Shown here: one piece after another, positions 1 to 9,807 of the stretch | Layout of the letters: every line of letters begins with the position of its first letter | Numbering within the stretch: position 1 is the first letter of the stretch | DNA from: an uncultured Methylocystaceae bacterium | Lineage (GTDB): Bacteria; Pseudomonadota; Alphaproteobacteria; Rhizobiales; Beijerinckiaceae | Assembly (NCBI GenBank): GCA_937870755.1 | Contig: CALMZV010000124.1 | Span: 1-40,017, forward strand | DNA: 40,017 nucleotides | Direction of reading: 5' to 3' | Position numbers and translations under genes: made by a program | Notes under the pieces: model-generated | Databases searched by the model: none | Seen by the model: the letters and a program-made list of their open reading frames with translations, nothing else | What the model was told of the DNA's origin: nothing

Positions 1-54
1 TTCCCGTATACACACTTTCCAGGCGTGCGCCTTCAACCACTCGGCCACCCCTCC
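1..54 (-). tRNA. tRNA-Ser (GGA), 3' part outside window
   Basis: Read on the minus strand, position 54 begins the acceptor arm GGAGGGG. It is followed by a D-arm of the GCCGAGTGGTTGAAGGC type and then an anticodon arm whose loop reads CTGGAAA, giving anticodon GGA (serine, UCC/UCU codons). The start of the long class-II variable arm (TATACGGGAA) is visible up to the edge, which fits tRNA-Ser. The rest of the variable arm, the T-arm and the acceptor 3' strand lie left of the window. Confidence 0.93.
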
Positions 55-140
55 GGGTCGCTCGCGGATATAGCAGCCGGGGGCGGCTGGCAAGGGTTCT
101 CGCGCGCGGTCGAGGGCGTCCGGGCAGGCAGGAGGGTCGA

Positions 141-1250
141 GTGTACGAAATCGAAGCCGTGGTCGTGGGCGCCGGAGTGGTGGGTCTTGCGGTCGCGCGG
201 GCGCTCGCGCGCGCCGGGCGCGAAACGGTCTTGCTCGAAGCCGCAGGCGCCATCGGCACGCAGACGTCGGCGCGCAATTCGGAAGTCGTCCACGCCGGGC
301 TCTATTACCCCCCTGGCAGTCTCAAGGCGCGGCTTTGCGTGGCCGGACGCACTGCGCTTTATCGATTCTGCGCCGATTTCGGCGTTCCGCACAGAAAGCT
401 CGGCAAGCTGGTCGTCGCCACGGACGAAGCGGAGCGCCCGGCGCTGGCCGCCATCGCCGCCCGCGCGCGCGCCTGCGGCGTCGACGATCTGGGCGAACTG
501 TCGGGCGCGGCGGCGCGGGCGATGGAGCCGGAACTATCTTGCGCGGCGGCTCTGTTCTCGCCCTCGACCGGCATCGTCGACGGCGCGGCGCTGATGCGGG
601 CGCTTCTGGGGGACGCGCAGGCGCATGGCGCGAGTCTCGTGCTCGCCACGCGTATGGTCGAGGGCGCCGTCCGGCCCGACGGGTTCGAGATCGAAACGCA
701 GGGCGCCGACGGCGCGCGCACGCATGTCCGGTCGCGCCTTCTCGTGAATGCGGCGGGCCTCGACGCGCAGGCGGTGGCGCACAGTCTTTCCGGCTTTCCC
801 GCCTCCGCCATCCCGCAGCTTTTCATGGCGCGCGGCTGCTATTTCGCGCTCGACGGCCGCGCGCCGTTCTCCCGCCTCATCTATCCCGTGCCTGTCGAAG
901 GCGGTCTCGGCGTACATCTCACGCTCGACCTCGGCGGCGCAGCGCGGTTTGGACCGGATGTCGAGTGGATCGCCGCCAAGGATAATTCGGTCGACCCGCG
1001 CCGGGCCGGCGCCTTCTACGCCGACATCCGCCGCTATTGGCCCGCATTGCCGGACGACGCGTTGCGCCCGGCCTTCGCCGGCGTTCGCCCCAAGATCTCC
1101 GGCCCCGGCGCGCCTGCAGCCGATTTCAGGATCGACGGTCCAGCGGCGCACGGCGTCGCCGGCCTGGTCAATCTGTTCGGCGTCGAAAGCCCCGGCCTCA
1201 CCGCCAGCCTGGCGATCGGCGACCACGTGGCGGCGCTTCTGTCCGGGTGA
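141..1250 (+). CDS. FAD-dependent oxidoreductase, L-2-hydroxyglutarate dehydrogenase (LhgO)-like
   Basis: 369 aa. The N-terminus has a Rossmann FAD motif ([16 protein letters not shown], about residues 7-22) ending in LLE. It is followed by the family signature [20 protein letters not shown] (about 46-65), which matches the DAO/LhgO family that oxidises L-2-hydroxyglutarate and related 2-hydroxy acids with a flavin. The C-terminal [18 protein letters not shown] segment is the usual second FAD-contacting end of DAO enzymes. The GTG start is supported by GGAGGG a few bases upstream. The gene stands alone between tRNA-Ser and the acyl-CoA genes. The substrate is inferred from the family; other 2-hydroxy acids or amino acids are possible. 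Confidence 0.8.
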   Translation: MYEIEAVVVGAGVVGLAVARALARAGRETVLLEAAGAIGTQTSARNSEVVHAGLYYPPGSLKARLCVAGRTALYRFCADFGVPHRKLGKLVVATDEAERPALAAIAARARACGVDDLGELSGAAARAMEPELSCAAALFSPSTGIVDGAALMRALLGDAQAHGASLVLATRMVEGAVRPDGFEIETQGADGARTHVRSRLLVNAAGLDAQAVAHSLSGFPASAIPQLFMARGCYFALDGRAPFSRLIYPVPVEGGLGVHLTLDLGGAARFGPDVEWIAAKDNSVDPRRAGAFYADIRRYWPALPDDALRPAFAGVRPKISGPGAPAADFRIDGPAAHGVAGLVNLFGVESPGLTASLAIGDHVAALLSG

Positions 1251-1506
1251 TCGTTTCGGGTGGTGATTTTCAGTTTCGCTCTGCGGAATTGCAATGACGC
1301 TCTGGAAATCGCGTCGATCCCCGCTTAGAGTGCCGCCGCTCCTGCGCTCACGCGCGGGAGGGGAGGATACGCCGCACGTCTGTCCGCAACCGGACAAGGC
1401 GACCGGATTGGGCCGGCGCGCGATCGATTCCGACGCCGCGTTCGTGCACGCGCATGAACGGCGAAGGCGACCGTGTCGGCGAGAAACGCCTAAGGAGCGC
1501 ATTCAG

Positions 1507-2292
1507 ATGAATTTGGACAGTTCCATTTCCGCCGTCGTCACCGGCGGCGCGTCGGGTCTCGGCGCGGCGACGTCGCGCATGCTGGCGAGCCACGGCGTGA
1601 AAGTCGCGATCTTCGATCTCAACGAGGAGTTGGGGGAAAAGCTCGCGAAGGAAATCGGCGGCGTGTTCTGCAAGGTCAACGTCGCGTCGACCGAAGACGT
1701 CGAGGCGGGCTTCGCCAAGGCGCGCGCCGCCCATGGGCAGGAGCGCGTTCTGGTCAACTGCGCGGGCGTGGGCGGCGGCGCGGCGCGCACGGCTTCGATC
1801 GACAAGGAAACCAAGAAGCCGAAGGAATATCCGCTCGACAATTTCGAACGCATCATCAACGTCAATCTCATCGGCACGTTCCGCTGCATCACCAAGAGCG
1901 CGGCCGGCATGTTGACCCTGCCGGTGCTGCCGTGCGGCGATCGCGGCGCGATCGTCAACACCGCCTCGGTCGCCGCCGAAGACGGTCAGATCGGTCAGGT
2001 CGCCTATACCGCCTCGAAGGCCGGCGTCGTCGGCATCACGCTGGTGGTGGCGCGCGATCTGTCGGGCGACAGCATCCGCTGCAACACCATCCTTCCGGGC
2101 ATTTTCGACACGCCGCTGCTCGCGCGCGCGCCGGAGAACGTGAAGGCGGGACTTGCGGCGATGGTGCCGCATCCGCGCCGTCTCGGCCGGGCGGAGGAAT
2201 ACGCCCAGCTTGCCCACACGATGATCACCTGCGGCTATTTCAACGGAGAGGACGTGCGCCTGGACGGCGCCATCCGCATGGCGCCGCGCTAA
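1507..2292 (+). CDS. SDR-family 3-hydroxyacyl-CoA dehydrogenase (HSD10-like)
   Basis: 261 aa. It has the short-chain dehydrogenase cofactor motif TGGASGLG (12-19), a VNCAG motif (83-87), and the catalytic Ser154, Tyr167 and Lys171 in NTAS and YTASK. The long insert rich in Lys and Pro after NCAGVGGG, and the NVNLIGTFRC segment, resemble type-10 (HSD17B10-like) enzymes. These oxidise 3-hydroxyacyl-CoA or 3-hydroxy-2-methylbutyryl-CoA with NAD. The start is the ATG preceded by AAGGAG; the open frame extends upstream but without family similarity. The thiolase gene starts 30 bases downstream, so the two probably act in consecutive steps of beta-oxidation or branched-chain amino-acid breakdown. 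The 256 bases upstream (1251-1506) hold no gene I can support. Confidence 0.85.
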   Translation: MNLDSSISAVVTGGASGLGAATSRMLASHGVKVAIFDLNEELGEKLAKEIGGVFCKVNVASTEDVEAGFAKARAAHGQERVLVNCAGVGGGAARTASIDKETKKPKEYPLDNFERIINVNLIGTFRCITKSAAGMLTLPVLPCGDRGAIVNTASVAAEDGQIGQVAYTASKAGVVGITLVVARDLSGDSIRCNTILPGIFDTPLLARAPENVKAGLAAMVPHPRRLGRAEEYAQLAHTMITCGYFNGEDVRLDGAIRMAPR

Positions 2293-2322
2293 TCCATAAC
2301 TCCAACCTCGGAAGGAAACATC

Positions 2323-3552
2323 ATGTCAGAAGCCTGGATCATCGACGCGGCCCGCACACCGCGCGGCATCGGCAAGGCCGGCAAGGGCGCGCTGTGGGAA
2401 ATTCACCCCCAGCAGCTCGGCTCTACCGTTCTCAAGGCGCTGGCCAAGCGCAACAACCTCAATACGGCCGAAGTCGGCGACGTGATCTGGGGGACGTCCT
2501 CGCAGGTCGGCCCGCAGGGCGGCGATCTCGGCCGCATGTCGGCGCTGGACGCCGGGTTCGACGTCCGCTCCTCCGGCATCACCATCGACCGCTTCTGCGG
2601 GTCGGGCATCAGCGCGGTGAATTTCGCGGCGTCCTGCATCATGTCGGGCATGGAGGACCTCGTCATCGCCGGCGGCACGGAGATGATGTCCTTCACCGGC
2701 CGCCGCGGCGCCGCGCCGGTCATGGACCAGGGCAACATGCGCCTGCGCCTGCATCATCCCCAGACGCATCAGGGCGTTTGCGCCGACGCGATCGCCACGC
2801 TCGAGAACATCTCGCGTGAGGCGCTGGACGAAGTCGGCTACCAGAGCCAGCAGAAGGCGGAGGTGGCGATCAAGGAAGGCCGCTTCAAGAAGTCGATCGT
2901 TCCCGTCTACAAGGAGGACGGCACGCTCGCGCTGGATCACGACGAGTATCCGCGCCCGCAGACGACGCGAGAGGGCCTTGCCCAACTGAAGGCGGCATTC
3001 CCCGCGCTCGCCGACGCGCCGCTCGACGAGCAGGGCACGACCTATCGTTCGCTGATCCTGCAGGCCTATCCCGACCTCAAGATCGACTTCAAGCATCACG
3101 CCGGCAACTCCTCCGGCGTGGTCGACGGTTCGGGCGCGGTGCTGCTGGCTTCGCCGGGCTACGCGAAGTCGCAGGGCTGGAAACCGCGCGCGCGCGTCGT
3201 GGCGATGGCGAACATGGGCGACAGCCCCGAGCTGATGCTGAACGCGCCCGTTCCGGCCGCCAGAAAAGTGCTGGAGAAGGCCGGCCTCAAGAAGGAGGAC
3301 ATCGACCTCTGGGAGATCAACGAGGCGTTCGCGGTCGTCGCGGAAAAGTTCATGCGCGACCTCGAACTCGACCGCTCTAAGGTCAACGTCAACGGCGGCT
3401 CTATCGCGCTCGGCCATCCGATCGGCGCGACCGGCGCGATCCTGATTGGCACGGTGGTCGACGAACTGGAGCGCACCAACAAGCGCTACGGCCTCGTGAC
3501 GATGTGCGCGGCGGGCGGCATGGCGCCGGCGATCATCGTCGAGCGGATGTGA
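2323..3552 (+). CDS. thiolase (acetyl-CoA C-acetyltransferase family)
   Basis: 409 aa, normal thiolase length. The acyl-accepting cysteine is Cys92 in DRFCGSGISAVN. The GHPIGATG motif (about residue 363) and the CAAGG motif with the second catalytic cysteine (about 392) are present, as is the NEAFAVV block. The start ATG follows a GGAAGG ribosome site. It catalyses thiolytic cleavage of 3-oxoacyl-CoA, or the reverse condensation, in the cytoplasm. It lies 30 bases after the SDR dehydrogenase gene, which would supply its 3-oxoacyl-CoA substrate. Chain-length preference cannot be read from the sequence. A symmetrical terminator follows. Confidence 0.9.
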   Translation: MSEAWIIDAARTPRGIGKAGKGALWEIHPQQLGSTVLKALAKRNNLNTAEVGDVIWGTSSQVGPQGGDLGRMSALDAGFDVRSSGITIDRFCGSGISAVNFAASCIMSGMEDLVIAGGTEMMSFTGRRGAAPVMDQGNMRLRLHHPQTHQGVCADAIATLENISREALDEVGYQSQQKAEVAIKEGRFKKSIVPVYKEDGTLALDHDEYPRPQTTREGLAQLKAAFPALADAPLDEQGTTYRSLILQAYPDLKIDFKHHAGNSSGVVDGSGAVLLASPGYAKSQGWKPRARVVAMANMGDSPELMLNAPVPAARKVLEKAGLKKEDIDLWEINEAFAVVAEKFMRDLELDRSKVNVNGGSIALGHPIGATGAILIGTVVDELERTNKRYGLVTMCAAGGMAPAIIVERM

Positions 3553-3597
3553 CGAGCCGAACGGGCGCCCGTCGCGGCGCCTGAAACCCGACAGACA

Positions 3598-3625
3598 GAA
3601 AACCCGCCGGCGACGGCGGGTTTTC
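3598..3625. terminator. bidirectional intrinsic terminator between convergent thiolases
   Basis: A perfect 12-bp stem (GAAAACCCGCCG with CGGCGGGTTTTC) closes a GCGA tetraloop. The stem carries an A-run on one side and a T-run on the other, continued by CCTTTT on the plus strand. It lies 46 bases past the plus-strand thiolase stop and 50 bases past the minus-strand thiolase stop, so it can end both transcripts. Confidence 0.88.
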
Positions 3626-3674
3626 CTTTTGCACGTTCGGCCGACTGCGCCGGAACGAATGGCGCGCGAGCCGC

Positions 3675-4853
<1,179 letters not shown>

Positions 4854-5061
4854 ATCTTTTCCTCTTGATCGGGCGCGCGCGCCTGCGCGGCGGATGTCGC
4901 CGCCGAACAGGCCGCCCGCCACGTTCGGCGCGAAAACGGCGGCATGCGCATCAGGCGCGTCCCATCCGGTCGTTTCCTCGCGCCGCGTGCGGGGCGGCTG
5001 TTCGTTGCGGCGAGGTTATCGCAAGCCGGAGGGACGCCGCAACCGGCGCGCGCATCAAATC

Positions 5062-5074
5062 TTTACACCGTAAA
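5062..5074. promoter_or_regulatory. candidate TetR-family operator (TTTAC-N3-GTAAA)
   Basis: TTTACACCGTAAA is a perfect 5-bp inverted repeat around a 3-base centre. It lies in an AT-richer patch of the 262-base gap between the minus-strand thiolase and the TetR-family gene, 42 bases before the chosen TetR start. The position and symmetry suit an autoregulatory operator. Binding is inferred, not shown. Confidence 0.4.
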
Positions 5075-5115
5075 TGTTTTGTGCGCAGGATGCGTTCGGC
5101 GAGCGGAGGCGGCCG

Positions 5116-5769
5116 ATGCGGCGCGCGTTGACGGGCGAGGAAGTGGAAGCGTTTCGCGCGCGCCTGTGCGCGGCCGCCGAGCGCGCCTTCGCCGAACGCG
5201 GCGCCGACGGCGTCACCTTGCGTGAAATCGCGCGCGCGGTCGGCGTCAGCGCCATGACGCCCTACCGCTATTTTCGCAACAAGGACGACATTCTCAGCGC
5301 CGTGCGGGCGGCCGCCTTCGACCGGTTCTCCGAACGGATGGAACGGGCGCAGGCCTCCGTGGGCGCCGCCGGGCGCAAGGGTCGCGCGGTCGGCGAGGCC
5401 TATCTGGCGTTCGCGCTCGAGGAGCCGGACGCCTATCGGCTGATGTTCGATCTCTCCCAGCCTGACGAGGAAACCTACCCCGATCTTGCGCGCGCCCGCG
5501 CCCGCGCCACCCGCACGATGACCGCTTACATGGAAGACCTGGTCGCCGAAGGCCGGCTGGCGGGCGAGCCGAAGAAGCTCGGTCTCATCTACTGGGCCGC
5601 CGTGCACGGGCTGGTCAATCTCTACATGGCCGGCAAGCTCGGCGACGAGGCCATGTTGCGCGAGGCGCACGCCACCATGATGCGCACCCTCACGCGGGGC
5701 GCCCGTTCGCCCCCCCGTTCCGGCCGGCGCCAGGCGCGCGCGGGGCCTGCCCGCGCCGCGCGCGGCTGA
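5116..5769 (+). CDS. TetR/AcrR-family transcriptional regulator (WHG-type C-terminus)
   Basis: 217 aa from the ATG preceded by GGAGG. An ATG at 5074 would add 14 residues but has no ribosome site and overlaps the palindrome. The N-terminal helix-turn-helix is typical of TetR proteins: TLREIARAVGVSAMTPYRYF (34-53) followed by NKDDIL. The middle part (AYLAFALEEPDAYRLMFDL) matches the WHG-type ligand-binding domain. The last 30 residues are Arg/Ala/Pro-rich and probably disordered. It is divergent from a FadA-like thiolase, so acyl-CoA or fatty-acid control is a fair guess. The ligand is unknown. Confidence 0.88.
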   Translation: MRRALTGEEVEAFRARLCAAAERAFAERGADGVTLREIARAVGVSAMTPYRYFRNKDDILSAVRAAAFDRFSERMERAQASVGAAGRKGRAVGEAYLAFALEEPDAYRLMFDLSQPDEETYPDLARARARATRTMTAYMEDLVAEGRLAGEPKKLGLIYWAAVHGLVNLYMAGKLGDEAMLREAHATMMRTLTRGARSPPRSGRRQARAGPARAARG

Positions 5770-5861
5770 CCATGGCGCCGCGCGCGGGGCCTATGCGCGC
5801 CGCACGCCGCCGACGATCACGCAACCAAACGCATGAACCGACCAACCACAAAGGAAACGCC

Positions 5862-6821
5862 ATGTCCCTGCCGCCCGTCTTCAATCGCCTGCGCCTGCCG
5901 CTCATCGCCTCGCCGCTGTTCATCATCTCCAATCCGGATCTGGTGATCGCGCAATGCAAGGCGGGCATTGTCGGCTCGTTCCCCGCGCTCAATGCCCGTC
6001 CCGGCCCGGTTCTGGAGGAATGGCTGAAACGCATCACCTCCGAACTCGCCGAATACGACGCCAAACATCCCGAGGCGCCGTCGGCCCCGTTCGCGGTCAA
6101 TCAGATCGTGCACAAATCGAACGACCGCCTGCAGCACGACATCGACATGTGCGTGAAATACAAGGTTCCGATCGTCATCACCTCGCTCGGCGCGCAGGAA
6201 AGCCTCAATCAGGCGATCCATTCCTACGGCGGAATCGTGCTGCACGACGTCATCAACCAGTTCTTCGCGCGCAAGGCGATCGAGAAGGGCGCTGACGGGC
6301 TCATTCTGGTGGCCAGCGGGGCCGGCGGCCATGCCGGCGTGCAGTCGCCGTTCGCCATCGTTCAGGAAACGCGCGAATGGTTCGACGGGCCGATCGCGCT
6401 CTCCGGCTCCATCGCCACCGGCGGCGCGATTCTGGCCGCGCAAGCCATGGGCGCCGATCTCGGCTACATGGGCACGGCGTTCATCGCCACCAAGGAGGCC
6501 AACGCCGCCGAGGCCTACAAGCATGCGATCGTCGCGGGCTCCGCGGGCGACATCGTCTACACCAACCTCTTCACCGGTGTGCACGGCAACTATCTGCGGC
6601 CCTCCATCGAAGCCGCCGGCCTCGACCCGGACAATCTGCCCGTTTCGGATCCCTCCAAGATGAACTTCGGCTCCGGCGGCAACACGAAAGCCAAGGCGTG
6701 GAAGGACATCTGGGGTTCCGGGCAGGGCATCGGCGCCGTCAAGTCCGTGACGACCGTCGCCGAATTCGTCGACAAGTTGAAACGCGAGTACGCCGAAGCC
6801 AGGCGACGCATCGCGGCCTAG
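5862..6821 (+). CDS. nitronate monooxygenase (2-nitropropane dioxygenase family)
   Basis: 319 aa. An FMN-binding TIM-barrel protein with the recognisable start LPLIASPLFIISNPDLVIAQ, the loop LVASGAGGHAG (about 149-159) that holds the flavin region, and ALSGSIATGGAILAAQAMGAD for the phosphate-binding end. Nitronate monooxygenases oxidise alkyl nitronates, probably to detoxify propionate-3-nitronate; some relatives have other flavin reactions. The start ATG is preceded by AAAGGAAA; upstream frame sequence is Arg-rich and not family-like. It follows the TetR gene by 92 bases in the same direction, so co-regulation is possible but not evident. Confidence 0.87.
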   Translation: MSLPPVFNRLRLPLIASPLFIISNPDLVIAQCKAGIVGSFPALNARPGPVLEEWLKRITSELAEYDAKHPEAPSAPFAVNQIVHKSNDRLQHDIDMCVKYKVPIVITSLGAQESLNQAIHSYGGIVLHDVINQFFARKAIEKGADGLILVASGAGGHAGVQSPFAIVQETREWFDGPIALSGSIATGGAILAAQAMGADLGYMGTAFIATKEANAAEAYKHAIVAGSAGDIVYTNLFTGVHGNYLRPSIEAAGLDPDNLPVSDPSKMNFGSGGNTKAKAWKDIWGSGQGIGAVKSVTTVAEFVDKLKREYAEARRRIAA

Positions 6822-6918
6822 AGCGCATTCGAGCGATGCGGCTACCGGTTCGCGGGAAGAAAATCCGTCAGAACAGATAGCTGGAGCATCCCTTCCGATT
6901 CCGTCGGAAGCGAAAACG
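6819..6918. repeat. Hyphomicrobiales-type intergenic repeat element
   Basis: Starting in the stop codon of the nitronate monooxygenase gene, the sequence has the order TAGAGCGCATTCGAGCGA, then CTACCGGTTCGCG, then GAAAATCCGTCAGAACA, then a stem CTTCCGA-TTCCG-TCGGAAG (6892-6910) and GCGAAAACGC. From memory this resembles a roughly 100-base mosaic element often found between genes in rhizobial-type genomes. The 7-bp hairpin may serve as a 3' end or processing signal. No second copy lies in this window, so the repeat status rests on recollection. Confidence 0.45.
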
Positions 6919-7026
6919 CCCCAGCCTCGCCGCGCGCCTGCGGGGCGCTTGACCGCACGGGGCGAACCGCCCAAGTCTTGCTGACGCGCGCGTCCGTACC
7001 GGGCGCTGCGCGGCGGGACAGGCGTC

Positions 7027-7512
7027 ATGACCGTGGAATTCAATCTCAACGGCCGCAAGGTTGCGGCCGTCGGCGCGCCCCAGTCGCCGTTATTGTGGGC
7101 GCTGCGCGACGAACTCGGGATGGTCGGCGTCAAGTTCGGCTGCGGCGCCGGCCTGTGCGGCGCCTGCACCGTCATTGTCGACGGCGCCCAGACGCGCGCC
7201 TGCCAGACCAGTCTCGCCGACATCGCCGGCAAGAACATCGCCACCATCGAGGGCCTGTCCGGCCCGGTGTTCGAGGCGGTCGTCGCGGGCTGGACAAGAG
7301 CCCAGGCGCCACAATGCGGCTACTGCCAGCCCGGCTTCGTCACGGCCGCCACGTCCGTCATCGCCGCCGACCAGAACGCCACGCCCGAGTCGGTGCTGGC
7401 GCAGCTGACCAACATCTGCCGCTGTGGAACCTACGACGCGATCCGCGACGCGGTCGGTCTTGCGCTCGAGACCCTGCGCGCGGACGCGCGCAAGGCGGGA
7501 GGCGCGAAATGA
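7027..7512 (+). CDS. (2Fe-2S)-binding small subunit of molybdenum hydroxylase (isoquinoline 1-oxidoreductase alpha-like)
   Basis: 161 aa. A plant-type [2Fe-2S] domain has Cys39, Cys44, Cys47 and Cys59. The second, four-helix [2Fe-2S] domain shows QCGYCQPG and NICRCGTYDAI. This is the arrangement of the electron-transfer subunit of two-subunit xanthine-dehydrogenase-family enzymes, closest in pattern to IorA. There is no signal peptide of its own, so it would be exported bound to the Tat-targeted large subunit. The stop codon overlaps the start of the large-subunit gene (ATGA). Substrate is unknown; aldehydes or N-heterocycles are typical for the family. Confidence 0.9.
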   Translation: MTVEFNLNGRKVAAVGAPQSPLLWALRDELGMVGVKFGCGAGLCGACTVIVDGAQTRACQTSLADIAGKNIATIEGLSGPVFEAVVAGWTRAQAPQCGYCQPGFVTAATSVIAADQNATPESVLAQLTNICRCGTYDAIRDAVGLALETLRADARKAGGAK

Positions 7513-9788
7513 GCCGGGCCGGAACGATCGCGCGGCGCACCTTTCTGATTGCGGCCGGCGTGGTCGGCGGCGGCATGCTGGTTGGCGCCGGCGTGGTCGC
7601 GACGCGGCTCCACCGGATCGACGGGTTCAGGCTCGACGCCGGACCGGGCGAAACGAGTTTCGGCGCCTGGCTGAAACTCGGGTCGGATGGACGTGTGGAG
7701 GTCGCCGTCCCTCATCAGGACATGGGGCAGGGCATTTACGCGCTTGCGGCGCTGCTGGTCGCCAATGAACTTGGCCTGTCGCCGGACCGCGTGCGACCCG
7801 TTCAGGCGCCGATCCACGCGCGCTTCGCCAATCCGGTCATGCTGCTCGATGGCCTGCCGTTCGAAAACGAGGGCGTGCTGCAGCGCGCGGCCTACTGGAG
7901 CTTCGAGAAGATCCTGCGCGCCGTCGGCATCCAGGCGACGGGCGGCTCCACATCCACCCGCAACATCGCCGAGCCGTTGCGCGCGGCCGCCGCCGCCATG
8001 CGCGACATGCTCGCACGCGCCGCCGCCGCGCACTTTGCAACCACTGTCGAGCGGCTCAAATTCGTCGACGGCGCCGTGCTTGCGCCCGACGGCAAACGCG
8101 CGACGTTCGCCGAACTCGCCGACGCCGCGGCTAAACTGCCGCCGCGGGACATCGCGCTCGCGCCTCTCGCGCCCGACGGCTTGATCGGCAAGGGCGCGCC
8201 GCGCGCCGACGTTGCGCCGAAAGCGCGCGGACAGGCGGCCTACGCCATCGACGTGCGCGAGAAAGGCCAGCTTTACGCAGCCATCCTCCATGCGCCGCGC
8301 CTCGGCGCGAAACTGAAGAGCGCGCGGCTGCCTGGCGAGGCGCCCAGCGTGCGCGGTCTGGTCGAAGGCGCCGACTATGTCGCGGTCGTCGCCGAATCCT
8401 ATGCGATCGCCGCCGCCGCTCTCGACCGGCTGCAACTCGCATGGGACGAAACGAACGCGCTCGCCGTTTCGACGAAGGATGTCTTCGCCGCCTGTCGCGC
8501 GGCCCTCGACAGAGGCGCCGACTATCGCAAACGCTGGGTTCAGGAAACGAAGGGCGACGTGCGCAACGCCGCCGGCGCGCAGATCACGGCTGTCTATTCG
8601 GCGCCGTTCCTCGCGCATATGACGATGGAGCCGATCAACGCGACCGCGCTCGTCACCGACATCGGCGCCAAGGTGTGGGCCGGCACGCAGTCTCCGCAAC
8701 TCGCGCAGATGGCGGCGGCCGCCGCCGCCGGCGTCGACACGGCGAAAGTCGAAATCGTCACGCCGTATCTAGGCGGCGGATTCGGGCGGCGCGCCGATGT
8801 CGGCTTCGTCGCCAAGGCGGTCGAGATTGCAAGAAAGTTCAAGGGCGTTCCCGTGCAGACCATCTGGTCGCGCGCGCAGGACATGCGCGACGATGTTCTG
8901 CGCCCCGCCGCCCTCGCCGATCTGTCCGCGACGCTCGACGCCAACGGCCTGCCCGCCACGCTCGTCTATCGCGTCGCGACCCCCTCGATCGTCGATCAAT
9001 TCGTGGCGCGCGTGATGCCGCGGGCCGTCGGCGGCCTCATGGCGGATCGAACGGCGCTGGATGGCGCGCTGAGGTCCTTTTACGGCGTGCCCAACGTTTC
9101 GCTCGAACATTTCGCGGTCGATACGGGCGTTCCGGTCGGATTCTGGCGCTCGGTCGGCTTCAGCCTCAATTGTTTCTTTCTCGAAAGTTTCGTCGACGAA
9201 CTCGCGGCCGCGGCGAAAGCGAAACCGCTCGACTATCGCACGCGGCTTTTGGCGGTTTCCGACAATTCGCGCGCGGCCAAACGCGCCTGGCGCGTTCTGG
9301 AGACGATGGCGCGCTTCGACGTCGCCGAGCCGCTCGAGGCGCCGCGCGAGGGCGGAAGGGTCGGGCGCGGGTTCGCGCTGACCGAGCCGTTCCATTCCTT
9401 CGTCGGCATGACGGCGGATGTCGAGGTGACGGGATCCGATATTCGCGTGCGGCGCGTGCATGCGGTCGTCGACTGCGGCCTTGCCATCGATCCGCAGAAC
9501 GTGATCGCGCAGGTGCGCGGGGGCGTGAACTTCGGACTGAGCGCGGCGTTGCATGGCCGGATCGATTTCGAGAACGGCGCGATCGTGCAGCAGAATTTCG
9601 ATTCCTATCCGCTTGTGACGCTGGCCGATGCGCCGCGCATCGCCGTCGACATCGTCAATTCCGGCGCCGACATCGGCGGGGTCGGCGAGATCGGCGTGCC
9701 GGCGGTTGCGCCGGCTGTCGCCAACGCCGTGTTCGCCGCGACCGGCCAGCGCCTGCGCGCGATGCCGTTCCAGCTCGCTCGGACATGA
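7509..9788 (+). CDS. molybdopterin-binding large subunit, isoquinoline 1-oxidoreductase beta / aldehyde dehydrogenase type, Tat-exported
   Basis: 759 aa. The N-terminus is a twin-arginine signal: [11 protein letters not shown] with Arg9-Arg10 and a long Gly/Val-rich hydrophobic stretch. The mature part has the aldehyde oxidase/xanthine dehydrogenase molybdopterin domains, including [32 protein letters not shown] and a C-terminal [19 protein letters not shown] with the catalytic-glutamate-type GEIG motif. It overlaps the [2Fe-2S] subunit gene by 4 bases. Known relatives work in the periplasm and often pass electrons to a cytochrome c, but no cytochrome or XdhC-type maturation gene is next to it. 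The real substrate cannot be read from the sequence. Confidence 0.9.
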   Translation: MSRAGTIARRTFLIAAGVVGGGMLVGAGVVATRLHRIDGFRLDAGPGETSFGAWLKLGSDGRVEVAVPHQDMGQGIYALAALLVANELGLSPDRVRPVQAPIHARFANPVMLLDGLPFENEGVLQRAAYWSFEKILRAVGIQATGGSTSTRNIAEPLRAAAAAMRDMLARAAAAHFATTVERLKFVDGAVLAPDGKRATFAELADAAAKLPPRDIALAPLAPDGLIGKGAPRADVAPKARGQAAYAIDVREKGQLYAAILHAPRLGAKLKSARLPGEAPSVRGLVEGADYVAVVAESYAIAAAALDRLQLAWDETNALAVSTKDVFAACRAALDRGADYRKRWVQETKGDVRNAAGAQITAVYSAPFLAHMTMEPINATALVTDIGAKVWAGTQSPQLAQMAAAAAAGVDTAKVEIVTPYLGGGFGRRADVGFVAKAVEIARKFKGVPVQTIWSRAQDMRDDVLRPAALADLSATLDANGLPATLVYRVATPSIVDQFVARVMPRAVGGLMADRTALDGALRSFYGVPNVSLEHFAVDTGVPVGFWRSVGFSLNCFFLESFVDELAAAAKAKPLDYRTRLLAVSDNSRAAKRAWRVLETMARFDVAEPLEAPREGGRVGRGFALTEPFHSFVGMTADVEVTGSDIRVRRVHAVVDCGLAIDPQNVIAQVRGGVNFGLSAALHGRIDFENGAIVQQNFDSYPLVTLADAPRIAVDIVNSGADIGGVGEIGVPAVAPAVANAVFAATGQRLRAMPFQLART

Positions 9789-9807
9789 GCGACGACAGGA
9801 AGACCGC

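Noticed and set aside
1-54. Integration (att) site of a mobile element at tRNA-Ser
   Set aside because: No integrase, direct repeat of the tRNA end or change in base composition is visible on the side of the tRNA inside the window.
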